Shown here: positions 42,027 to 50,411 of the stretch, in pieces | Position numbering within the stretch: position 1 is the first letter of the stretch | Layout: every line of letters starts with the position of its first letter | Source of the DNA: an uncultured Verrucomicrobia subdivision 3 bacterium | GTDB lineage: Bacteria > Verrucomicrobiota > Verrucomicrobiia > Limisphaerales > UBA11358 | DNA length: 64,000 bases | Direction of reading: 5' to 3' | Assembly: GCA_903850425.1 (NCBI GenBank) | Contig: CAINLR010000044.1 | Span: forward strand, 18,945-82,944 | Translations under genes and position numbers: made by a program | Notes under the pieces: generated by a model | Told to the model about the DNA's origin: nothing | The model's database searches: none | Seen by the model: the letters and a program-made list of their open reading frames with translations, nothing else

Positions 42027-42524
42027 ATGCGCCTCAAACTCCAGCCCGCCACAACGGATCACGCTGAGTCCATCGCAGCGTTGCGCGTGGCGATCGCCGA
42101 AAATCTGACCGCGCGTCATGGCCCGGGCCCGTGGTCCGCCGCCGGCACGATCAAGGGCGTGTTGTTCGACCTGCGCAATTCTTCGGTTTATGTCGCCACG
42201 CGCCGGAACCGGGTGATCGCCACGCTGAATCTCTGCACCAAGAAGCCGTGGGCTATTGACCGGAAATATTTTTCCATCTGCAAACGCCCGCTGTATCTGG
42301 TCTCGATGGCGGTGCATCCCGACTGGCAGCGCCAGGGCATCGGCCGCTTATGCGCGGCGGAGGCGGTCAAGCTCGCCAAACAATGGCCGGGTGATGCGAT
42401 ATTTCTGGATGCCTACGATGCCGCCGCAGGCGCGGGCGAATTTTACCGGAAGTGCGGCTTCCGCGAAGTCGGGCGCGTGACGTATCGCAACGCCCCGCTG
42501 ATTTATTTTGAGCTGCTGGTGTGA
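42027..42524 (+). CDS. GNAT family N-acetyltransferase
   Basis: The protein has 165 residues. The acetyl-CoA-binding motif A is VSMAVHPDWQRQGIGRLCAA, at about residues 92-111, containing the QRQGIG pyrophosphate loop. The motif B end is FYRKCGFREVG near residue 140. The N-terminal part contains AESIAALRVAIAENLTARHG. It transfers an acetyl group from acetyl-CoA to an unknown amine. It starts 11 bases after the preceding gene. Confidence 0.88.
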   Translation: MRLKLQPATTDHAESIAALRVAIAENLTARHGPGPWSAAGTIKGVLFDLRNSSVYVATRRNRVIATLNLCTKKPWAIDRKYFSICKRPLYLVSMAVHPDWQRQGIGRLCAAEAVKLAKQWPGDAIFLDAYDAAAGAGEFYRKCGFREVGRVTYRNAPLIYFELLV

Positions 42525-42547
42525 GACGCGGATTCAAACGAACCGCC

Positions 42548-42640
42548 AACATCGAACAACCAACACCCAACCGCCAATGAAGGCACGCGCGGCGGCGGCT
42601 TCATTGGAGGTTCAGCGTTGAATGTTGGTTGTTCGATGTT
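42548..42640. repeat. Long imperfect inverted repeat between convergent genes
   Basis: Arm 1 (42548-42584, starting AACATCGAACAACCAACA) and arm 2 (42598-42640, ending GTTGGTTGTTCGATGTT) are inverted copies with a few gaps, separated by a GC-rich 13-nt loop. It lies between the GNAT and beta-CASP genes, where it can end transcription in both directions. Such AACATCGAA-type palindromes look like a dispersed repeat. Confidence 0.7.
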
Positions 42641-42648
42641 TCCCTCGC

Positions 42649-44043
42649 TTAAATCTCCACGACCTGCTGGTATTCCGGCACGATAACTTCGGCCTTTGGC
42701 TTCATCGCACGCAAGGTTTCCGCGTGGGCCAGGCATTGCGCTTCTTCGCCGTGAATGCAAAATACTTTCTTCACGTTGCCAGAGATTTTCTGGACGTAGG
42801 TGCGCAATTCATTTTTGTCGGCGTGGCCGGAATAGGTGTCGAGCGACACGATCTGCGCGCGGACGGCCACCGGCTCGCCAAAAATATTGACCGGGTTTTT
42901 GCCCAGGGTGATGAGTGAACCGAGCGTGCCTTCGGCGCAGTAGCCAATGAACAAGATCAGATTTTTGGCGTCGCCGATGTGGTTCTGCAAATGATGCCGC
43001 ACGCGGCCGGCTTCGCACATGCCGGAGGCGCTGATAATGACGGCGGCTTCGGGGAGGTCGTTGAGTTTCTTGGATTGCTCGGCCTCGCGGATGTAAGTGA
43101 GATTGGACATGCCGAATGGATTCGCCTTTTCGTGCAAAAATTTATTGATCGTCTCGTTGAAACATTCCGGGTGCAGGCGGTAAATTTCCGTGGCGTTCAC
43201 GCTCAACGGGCTGTCCACAAAGATCGGGCAGCGCGGCAGCTTGCCGGCGAGCGTGAGCTGGTTCAGCACATAAACAATCTGCTGCGTGCGCCCGACGGAA
43301 AACGCGGGGATGATGACCTTGCCGCTCTGGTTCAAGGTTTCCAACACCAGCCGGCCGACGATTTCGTCGGCGTCGGTGCGGATGGCATGTTCGCGTCCGC
43401 CGTAGGTGGATTCGATCTGGAGATAGTCCACATTTTCGACCGGCACCGGGTCGCGGAGAATCTCGTCTCCGCCACGGCCGACATCGCCGCTGAAGAGGTA
43501 GCGGAACTTTTTCCCTTTCTCTTGAACATCCAGAATCACCTGCGCGGAACCGAGGATGTGCCCGGCGTCGCGGAACGTGACGGTGACGCCCTCCACGACC
43601 AGGAACGGGCGCTCGTAACTGACACCGACGAATTGATGCAGCGTCTTCTCCGCGTCGGCGATGGTGTAAAGTGGCGGGACCGGCGGCAGACCTTTCTTGG
43701 CGCGCTGCTTGGAGACGAAGAGCGCGTCCGCTTCCTGAATGTGGCCCGAGTCCACGAGCATGATCGCGCAGAGGTCGCGCGTGGCGAAGGTGCAATGGAT
43801 GTTGCCGTTGTAACCCTGCTTGACGAGGTTCGGCAAATTGCCGGCGTGGTCCATGTGCGCGTGGCTCAGGACGACGGCGTCAATGGTTTTCGGATCGAAC
43901 GGAAAGCAGCAGTTGCGGTTCACTGACTCTTCGCGATGGCCCTGGAACAAGCCGCATTCAAGCAGCAGCTTCTTGCCGTTGACCTCGAGGAGATACATGG
44001 AGCCGGTGGTGGTGCGCGCGGCGCCGAGGAAGTGGATTTTCAT
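42649..44043 (-). CDS. MBL-fold beta-CASP exonuclease-like protein
   Basis: The start at 44043 (MKIHFLGAARTTTGSMYLLE) gives 464 residues. The metallo-beta-lactamase metal motif HAHMDH is at residues 61-66, with further ligands in DAGHILGSAQVILD and FSGDVGRGGDEIL. The beta-CASP domain (about 205-400) contains IPAFSVGRTQQIVY, IFVDSPLSVNATEIYR, ISASGMCEAGRVRHHLQNHI and the RNA-specificity region DTYSGHADKNEL. Proteins of this type cleave RNA; bacterial relatives of CPSF73 are ribonucleases with unclear targets. All zinc ligands appear present. Confidence 0.92.
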   Translation of the reverse strand: MKIHFLGAARTTTGSMYLLEVNGKKLLLECGLFQGHREESVNRNCCFPFDPKTIDAVVLSHAHMDHAGNLPNLVKQGYNGNIHCTFATRDLCAIMLVDSGHIQEADALFVSKQRAKKGLPPVPPLYTIADAEKTLHQFVGVSYERPFLVVEGVTVTFRDAGHILGSAQVILDVQEKGKKFRYLFSGDVGRGGDEILRDPVPVENVDYLQIESTYGGREHAIRTDADEIVGRLVLETLNQSGKVIIPAFSVGRTQQIVYVLNQLTLAGKLPRCPIFVDSPLSVNATEIYRLHPECFNETINKFLHEKANPFGMSNLTYIREAEQSKKLNDLPEAAVIISASGMCEAGRVRHHLQNHIGDAKNLILFIGYCAEGTLGSLITLGKNPVNIFGEPVAVRAQIVSLDTYSGHADKNELRTYVQKISGNVKKVFCIHGEEAQCLAHAETLRAMKPKAEVIVPEYQQVVEI

Positions 44044-44141
44044 GGGGATAAAATGCGCGGTTGCGCGCGACAAGCAATCTTTTTGCGGCCCAATTTCGCG
44101 ATGGACTTTCCGGTTTGATTCGCTAGATTCCTCCGACCGTT

Positions 44142-44402
44142 ATGAAATCTGATACGACCACATTAGTCCTAAATTTCGCGCTCGCCGTGCTGGTGATCCT
44201 CGGCGTGCTGTTCGCCGTGCTCGCCATGAACCGCACGCGCGAGTTGCGCGCGTTGAGCAGCCTCGCCTCATTTGACCAAACCGCCATGATCCGGGCGCAG
44301 GCGCTCGCCAACGACACTGCCGCCTACAACGCCACGGCCAAGAGTCCCGAACTCACCAAAATTCTGACCGCCATCCAGCCCAAAACCGCCCCCCTCAAAT
44401 GA
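44142..44402 (+). CDS. Small membrane protein of unknown function
   Basis: The protein has 86 residues with one strong membrane helix (about residues 9-29) and a polar helical tail (ALSSLASFDQTAMIRAQALA). It overlaps the next gene by 4 bases (ATGA), so the two are translationally coupled and probably work together. No family is recognised. Confidence 0.6.
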   Translation: MKSDTTTLVLNFALAVLVILGVLFAVLAMNRTRELRALSSLASFDQTAMIRAQALANDTAAYNATAKSPELTKILTAIQPKTAPLK

Positions 44403-44740
44403 ACGACAACACTCCCTCCACCACCGGCGATCAGATTGCCGCGCTGCAACGCCAGGTTTTTTCGCTCCTGATTGCCCTCATCGTCGTGAGCGGCACGCTG
44501 ACGGTTTTTCTTTACCGCCAGTCCAGCATTGCGGGCAAAGACTACGCCGCCATCGAGAAGCAGGCCGAACAGATCGTCACCGCCTACAATCAAAACCAGG
44601 CCTTGATGGTCGGGTTCGTCAATGCACTCGTCGCCTACGGCCAGACGCATCCCGAATTCCGCCCGGTGCTGCAGAAATACAACATCGTGCCGGGACCGGG
44701 CGCACCCTCCGCTGCGCCCGCCGCCGCGCCAAAGAAGTAG
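44399..44740 (+). CDS. Small membrane protein of unknown function
   Basis: The protein has 113 residues: a short cytoplasmic start, a membrane helix (about residues 18-43, VFSLLIALIVVSGTLTVFLY) and a helical domain EKQAEQIVTAYNQNQALMVG. It ends in a Pro/Ala-rich tail with PKK. The domain style and the 4-base overlap suggest a complex with the preceding single-span protein. It converges on the LAB_N gene. Confidence 0.65.
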   Translation: MNDNTPSTTGDQIAALQRQVFSLLIALIVVSGTLTVFLYRQSSIAGKDYAAIEKQAEQIVTAYNQNQALMVGFVNALVAYGQTHPEFRPVLQKYNIVPGPGAPSAAPAAAPKK

Positions 44741-44744
44741 AAAT

Positions 44745-45134
44745 TCAAGCCGCCTTCCCGCCGCAGTTCGGACAAAAGTTCGCCTGCGGCGGATTTTTTT
44801 GCCCGCAGCCGACGCAGACCAACCGCGCGGCCTTGTTACGCCGGTGAATCATCAGGTTGCGGATGTAAGGAATCCAGGTGAACGCGTAGGCAAAAATGAA
44901 AACGGAATCCTGCTGGTGCAGGGAATAACACAGCAGCGTCACCGACCCCACCAGACTCAACCACCAGAACGCCTGCGGCACGACGACCTGTTTCTTTTTC
45001 TCCGTGGCATACCACTGGACGAAAAAGCGCGAGAAGAACACGGCGTTGCCCAGCCAGCCGACAATTTTCCACACCGTCCACGCGATGCCGAAGAGCTTGC
45101 CGTCGTGCCAGACAAAGTTTGTGATGAAATCCAT
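44745..45134 (-). CDS. LAB_N (lipid A biosynthesis N-terminal-like) protein with C-terminal zinc ribbon
   Basis: The protein has 129 residues. The LAB_N-like membrane domain has three helices with the family motifs WLGNAVFFSRFFVQWYATEK and FWWLSLVGSVTLLCYSLHQQ. A zinc ribbon with CVGCGQ and CPNCGG is fused at the C-terminus (about 107-125). LAB_N proteins are inner-membrane proteins linked to lipid A or polyprenyl-phosphate glycosyl transfer. The added zinc ribbon is not part of the usual family and may be a cytosolic interaction site. Confidence 0.82.
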   Translation of the reverse strand: MDFITNFVWHDGKLFGIAWTVWKIVGWLGNAVFFSRFFVQWYATEKKKQVVVPQAFWWLSLVGSVTLLCYSLHQQDSVFIFAYAFTWIPYIRNLMIHRRNKAARLVCVGCGQKNPPQANFCPNCGGKAA

Positions 45135-45343
45135 GCCAGATTAAGCCGGAGCCGCGCCACGCTGAAAAGCACCAAATTTCCAGCGTCACCTCCCAATGGT
45201 GTGCCAAGCGGATGGGCCGGGTTGCGACACCACCATTGGCGTTGCACCCAAGCCTTTGAAAAGCGCCCGTGGATTCTGCTCGTGGATTCTATTTTGCAAT
45301 CGCGCGGCGCTCCTTTAAGCTGGCAAAAATTAAGGATCAAATT

Positions 45344-46435
45344 ATGCAATCAAAGTTGTTCGTGCTGGCCGCTGCGTTTGGCGCATTTGTTTTGAATGCC
45401 GCCGCGTGGGATTACGAAGGTCATCACGCGGTAAATGAAATGGCGCTGGCGTCGCTGCCGGCGAATTTTCCGGCCTTCGCGCTCACGCCCGAAGCCAGGA
45501 CGCGCATCACGTTTCTGGCGGGCGAGCCGGACCGCTGGCGCAATGTCACCAGCACCCGGAACGGCACCGGACTGGCGCTCGGTCATTGCAGCGGCCCGGA
45601 TCATTATCTCGACCTCGAAGACCTCAAGGATTACGACCTGACACCCGAGACGCTGCCGCCCTTCCGCTATGTGTTTGTGGCAGACATCGTCAAGGCGCGG
45701 CTGGCGCATCCCGAACGGTTCCCGGAAATTGACCCGGCGAAGAATTCCGACCACACCCGCGAGCTTTCCGGTTTTCTGCCGTGGGCGATCAGTGAGAATT
45801 TTCAAAAACTGCAATCCTGTTTTGCCACGCTGGCCGCGCTGGAAAAGGCCGGCGGCACGGCGGATGAAATCGCCAATGCCAGGCAGGATATCCTCTACGT
45901 CATGGGCGTCATGGGCCATTACGTCGGCGACGCGTCGCAACCGCTGCACGCGACGATGTATCACCACGGCTGGACGACGAACAACAACCCGAATCACTAC
46001 GGCACGTCGCCGACGTTCCATGCGTGGATTGATGGCACTTTCTTCAAGAAGACCGGAGGCATTGACATGGGCAGGCTCCTGCCCAAAGTCGTGCCGGCGG
46101 AAAAAATGGCGACCGAAAATCCCGATGCCATTTTCCGCGCGGCCGTGAAATTCGTCGTGGAAGACAACCAGCTCGTGGAGCCGCTTTACCAACTGGACAA
46201 GTCGGGCAAGCTCTCCAACAAGGGCAATGCGGGCGCCGAGGGCCGCGAATTTCTCGAAGGCCGGATGCTCAAGTCCGGGCAACTGCTCGGCAGCCTCTGG
46301 CTGACCGCGTGGCAAACCGCGCCGGAGGATACATTCCTCGAACGCGAGCTCCAGCAGCGCGCTGCCGCCGCCGCGACCAATAACCCGGCTGCGACCACCC
46401 CGGCCCAACCGGCCAACCTGCGCCTCAAGGAATAA
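45344..46435 (+). CDS. S1/P1-type nuclease, secreted
   Basis: The start at 45344 gives a signal peptide whose cleavage leaves Trp22 as the new N-terminus (AAWDYEGHHAV), the residue that ligates zinc in S1/P1 nucleases. Further zinc-site motifs are GHYVGDASQPLHATMYHH and TFHAWIDGTFF, plus the His and Asp residues between them (DHYLDLED). S1/P1 nucleases are tri-zinc enzymes that degrade single-stranded DNA and RNA; a periplasmic or extracellular role in nucleic-acid scavenging is likely. The protein has 363 residues. The stop overlaps the next start by one base (TAATG). Confidence 0.9.
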   Translation: MQSKLFVLAAAFGAFVLNAAAWDYEGHHAVNEMALASLPANFPAFALTPEARTRITFLAGEPDRWRNVTSTRNGTGLALGHCSGPDHYLDLEDLKDYDLTPETLPPFRYVFVADIVKARLAHPERFPEIDPAKNSDHTRELSGFLPWAISENFQKLQSCFATLAALEKAGGTADEIANARQDILYVMGVMGHYVGDASQPLHATMYHHGWTTNNNPNHYGTSPTFHAWIDGTFFKKTGGIDMGRLLPKVVPAEKMATENPDAIFRAAVKFVVEDNQLVEPLYQLDKSGKLSNKGNAGAEGREFLEGRMLKSGQLLGSLWLTAWQTAPEDTFLERELQQRAAAAATNNPAATTPAQPANLRLKE

Positions 46436-46791
46436 TGATCCCCTCCCGCATCGCGGCTGCGTTTGGGTTGGTGGCGGTGGCGCTGGGCGCGTTTGGCGCG
46501 CACGGACTGAAAGATGTGCTCGGGCACAATGGCACGGCGGCCATCTGGGACAAGGCCGTGTTCTATCACTTCATCCACGCGGTGATGCTGTTTGTGCTCG
46601 CCGAGCGAAAAGCGATTCCCGCTTTTGCCTGGTGGAGTTTTCTCGTGGGCATTGTGTTCTTCTCCGGCTCGCTTTATCTGCTGGCGGTCACGAATGTGCG
46701 CTGGCTCGGCGCGGTGACGCCGATTGGAGGCGTGAGTTTTATCGTCGGCTGGAGTGTGCTGCTGGGTTGCTCCCGGTCGCAAAAGAATTAA
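46435..46791 (+). CDS. DUF423 membrane protein
   Basis: The protein has 118 residues with four membrane helices. It starts AAAFGLVAVALGAFGAHGLK, where AFGAHGL is the DUF423 hallmark, and contains FYHFIHAVMLFVLAERK and AVTPIGGVSFIVGW. DUF423 (YgdD/TMEM256-like) proteins are small inner-membrane proteins of unknown function. Translation is coupled to the S1/P1 gene by a TAATG overlap. A hairpin follows the stop. Confidence 0.92.
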   Translation: MIPSRIAAAFGLVAVALGAFGAHGLKDVLGHNGTAAIWDKAVFYHFIHAVMLFVLAERKAIPAFAWWSFLVGIVFFSGSLYLLAVTNVRWLGAVTPIGGVSFIVGWSVLLGCSRSQKN

Positions 46792-46803
46792 GAATCTCTT
46801 TCG

Positions 46804-46826
46804 GGTTGGACCGCCGTTGTCCAACC
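46804..46826. repeat. Hairpin after the DUF423 gene
   Basis: A perfect 8-bp stem GGTTGGAC/GTCCAACC with a 7-nt loop, without a T tract. It lies 12 bases after the DUF423 stop. Confidence 0.55.
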
Positions 46827-46914
46827 GCCGACGCAGAATGACACGAAATAGTTTACAACCTTGGAATGCACCAGACCCAAACCATTCGAAATCAAACCGC
46901 GCACGGAACGGCGT

Positions 46915-46943
46915 TTGACTATTGCGCGCCGGTTCACTAATTT
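46915..46943 (+). promoter_or_regulatory. Probable sigma-70-type promoter of recA
   Basis: A -35-like TTGACT (46915-46920), 17-nt spacer and -10-like TAATTT (46938-46943) precede recA by 46 bases. No clear LexA box was seen. Confidence 0.6.
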
Positions 46944-46988
46944 CGAGCTTCGTCAACCAACAACGGGAACTCAATCACATTCAAAATT

Positions 46989-48059
<1,071 letters not shown>

Positions 48060-48080
48060 CGTCCGCCGCTTTGATCCCAG

Positions 48081-48126
48081 TCTCCGGCTGGTTCGCACTG
48101 CCAGTGAACCGCCGGAGATTTTTTTT
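48081..48126 (+). terminator. Rho-independent terminator of recA
   Basis: Outer stem TCTCCGGC/GCCGGAGA (8 bp) with an inner GGTT/AACC and CACT/AGTG extension, followed by eight T on the plus strand. It begins 22 bases after the recA stop. Confidence 0.9.
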
Positions 48127-48221
48127 GCGCGCGGCAACGCCGGCAGTTTAACCGGCGACTTTGAAATTGGTGGTGTTCTTCAAGCCGGTTAGCTGCGATA
48201 GTCACAGGCTGGTATTTCATT

Positions 48222-48911
48222 GTGAATATTTCATCCGCCATTTTTGACTGCAGCGCGCCGGATCTGGATTCGTGTCCGGACGAGTCGCTGCCGGAATTCG
48301 CCTTCATCGGCCGGTCCAACGTGGGCAAGTCTTCCGTGCTGAACCTGCTGGCGGGGCAGGCGGGACTGGCCCGGGTCTCGCCGACGCCGGGGTTCACCAA
48401 GCTCATCAACATCTTCACGATGAACAAGACGTGGCGGCTGGTGGATCTGCCGGGCTACGGCTTTGCCGAAGGCGCGAAGAAAGCCAGCGCCAAATTTAAC
48501 CGCGCCGTCATCAACTATCTGGAGCATCGCCCCAATCTCTCGCTCGTGTTTGCGCTGATTGATTCTGAATTGCCGCCGCAGGCGATGGACGTGGAATTCG
48601 TGAACTGGCTGGCAGGCAACGCGGTGCCGTTTGTGCTCGTCTTCACGAAGACGGACAAGGGCACGCCCGCCACGGTGGCGGCGAACATTGCCGCGTTCTC
48701 AGCGCGGATTGCGGCGGGCTTCGAGCAGTTGCCGGCGATCTTCAAATGTTCGGCGACGGCCAAGCATGGCCGGCATGAATTGCTCGCGGTGATCGCGGAA
48801 ATGATGGCAGCGATCCAAGCCGAACAAGCCGCCAGTTCGTCCACCCCGAGCGCGCAGCCGAAGCCAGCTCGCCAGCGGCGTCCCGACATTGAGGCCGCCC
48901 GTCCATGGTGA
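48222..48911 (+). CDS. engB: Ribosome biogenesis GTPase YsxC/EngB
   Basis: The protein has 229 residues and starts with GTG at 48222. G1 is GRSNVGKSS (30-38), G2 is the PTPGFT region, G3 is DLPGYGFA, G4 is FTKTDK and G5 is CSATAKHG. The TrmE-type fold with the insert FVNWLAGNAVPF is complete. The C-terminal 30 residues are a Pro/Arg-rich extension (KPARQRRPDIEAARPW). EngB/YsxC acts in assembly of the large ribosomal subunit. Confidence 0.93.
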   Translation: MNISSAIFDCSAPDLDSCPDESLPEFAFIGRSNVGKSSVLNLLAGQAGLARVSPTPGFTKLINIFTMNKTWRLVDLPGYGFAEGAKKASAKFNRAVINYLEHRPNLSLVFALIDSELPPQAMDVEFVNWLAGNAVPFVLVFTKTDKGTPATVAANIAAFSARIAAGFEQLPAIFKCSATAKHGRHELLAVIAEMMAAIQAEQAASSSTPSAQPKPARQRRPDIEAARPW

Positions 48912-48939
48912 AGGGCGCCGCCAGGAGCGCACGGCGGAC

Positions 48940-49374
48940 TCAACCGGCGTTGCCCGAGCGGTTCATCAGCTGAGTTTTGAATTCCGCCAGTTGGTCATCG
49001 TAGTAATCAATGGATTTTTGCGTGGTGGTGACCGAGGCGTCATAGTTCACCAGCGTCACGAGCGTGCTGTAGGTGGCCATGTTGTGCAGCGGCACCACGG
49101 CGCGGATGCCGCCAGCCGCGCCGAGGCGCGTGTAGCAATCCTGTTCGTGAATCTGCTTCTCGACGATGACGCGATAGCCCAGCTTTCCCAGGAACATCAG
49201 GTAGGAATTCGTGGTGATGAGCGCGGCGTTCATGGTCGTGTGATCCTTGTCCAGCGGATCGAGCACGGCGCGCAGGGATTTGAATTCGGCGCGGGCCAGA
49301 ATGCGACCGAACCGCAGCGGTTCGGTTTCCTTGTCCGGGGTCGGCGCGGGCGCGGCGGCGGTTTTTTTGGTCAT
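48940..49374 (-). CDS. Protein of unknown function
   Basis: The protein has 144 residues, no signal peptide and no membrane helix. It starts with a Lys/Ala/Pro-rich tail (TKKTAAAPAPTPDKETEPLR). The rest is alpha/beta with the recognisable stretch YLMFLGKLGYRVIVEKQIHE and a helical C-terminus (TTQKSIDYYDDQLAEFKTQL). I do not recognise a family. It is convergent with engB. The 232 bases to the next gene hold two copies of ATGGTGGCGGGAA (49381, 49441). Confidence 0.6.
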   Translation of the reverse strand: MTKKTAAAPAPTPDKETEPLRFGRILARAEFKSLRAVLDPLDKDHTTMNAALITTNSYLMFLGKLGYRVIVEKQIHEQDCYTRLGAAGGIRAVVPLHNMATYSTLVTLVNYDASVTTTQKSIDYYDDQLAEFKTQLMNRSGNAG

Positions 49375-49606
49375 AACAAAATGGTGGCGGGAACAATTCC
49401 TTGATCCGGCCGGTCAGGCGGGAACGCCATCATTGTCGGTGATGGTGGCGGGAAAGTCCACGAATGGTTTGCAACTGGAGCAAACGGCGGGAACGGAGTT
49501 GCTTGGTTTGACGATCATCGAAGTGCCGCCCCCCGCAACCGATGCGACCAACCGGCGGATTCAAGCTCGCTCGCTCCGTTTCCTCCGTGAACTGCGGCAA
49601 ACACTT

Positions 49607-50278
49607 TCAGCTGCGCGCCGGATGCAGGATGGCCAGCGCCTTGAGCAAGTCCACCGCCCGCGCCAGCACCGGATCGCGGATGACCGGTTGCCCCGGTTCC
49701 TGGCGCGGCGTGCTGCTCGCGTCGTTGGTATCCTCGCCATCCTTGACCCGTCGGCGAACCAGATCCGCCTCGCTGGTGTGATCCACATACGGCATAAAAC
49801 TGTTGGTCGCGGAGAGCGCCACGGCCGGGATCGGCGCGGGTGTGGCATAAGGGTTTTTCAGAAAGAAACTCTCCTCGCTGGCCCGAACCGCCACGGCGAT
49901 GTCCGGCTGCACGCGGTCATTCGTGCTGCCGATGATGAGGCCGGCGCCGGCGGCTCGTAAATTTTTCGCCAGCGCCACCGCCCCGCTGCTGGTCTGGCCG
50001 TCCACCAGGATGACCAACGGCACTTTTCGAAGGGCAAAATACTCCGTCGCCGCCGGGGCCGCACCGGGGTCGCCATTGGCGGCGCGCAAGTCTAGGATGC
50101 TGCCGATGACCGCGTTGGTGGGCGTGGCGGCGCGGAGTTGCTCCGCGAAATGTTCCGTGAGCTGGTTCACCTGCACGCGCAGCACGTTGGTTTCCAGCAG
50201 CGTCACCTCGAGTTCCGCCGCGCGACTGGCCGCGAGAAAACTGCCGACCGCGAGAAATAAAACCGCGCATTTTTTCAT
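49607..50278 (-). CDS. Secreted S41 peptidase-like core protein
   Basis: The start at 50278 gives a signal peptide (MKKCAVLFLAVGSFLAASRA) and 223 residues. The central part GSILDLRAANGDPG, VPLVILVDGQTSSGAVALA and AAGAGLIIGSTN matches the crotonase-like core of C-terminal-processing (S41) peptidases, with a candidate nucleophile Ser in TSSGA. The PDZ domain and the catalytic Lys helix of full CTPs cannot be clearly placed, so it may be a minimal or inactive member. It is divergent from the sigma-factor fusion gene (134 bases between starts). Confidence 0.65.
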   Translation of the reverse strand: MKKCAVLFLAVGSFLAASRAAELEVTLLETNVLRVQVNQLTEHFAEQLRAATPTNAVIGSILDLRAANGDPGAAPAATEYFALRKVPLVILVDGQTSSGAVALAKNLRAAGAGLIIGSTNDRVQPDIAVAVRASEESFFLKNPYATPAPIPAVALSATNSFMPYVDHTSEADLVRRRVKDGEDTNDASSTPRQEPGQPVIRDPVLARAVDLLKALAILHPARS

Positions 50279-50411
50279 CGGCCAAAAAATGCGCGAGCGC
50301 CGGTGGAAAGTAAAGGGGCTTGCGCAGGCCCGGCGGGAAATTCCGCCCCGGGAGAGGCTGCCGCGCGAAAACTTCAAAGAATCTAGTCGGATTCCAGCAA
50401 TCGGCGGCGAT

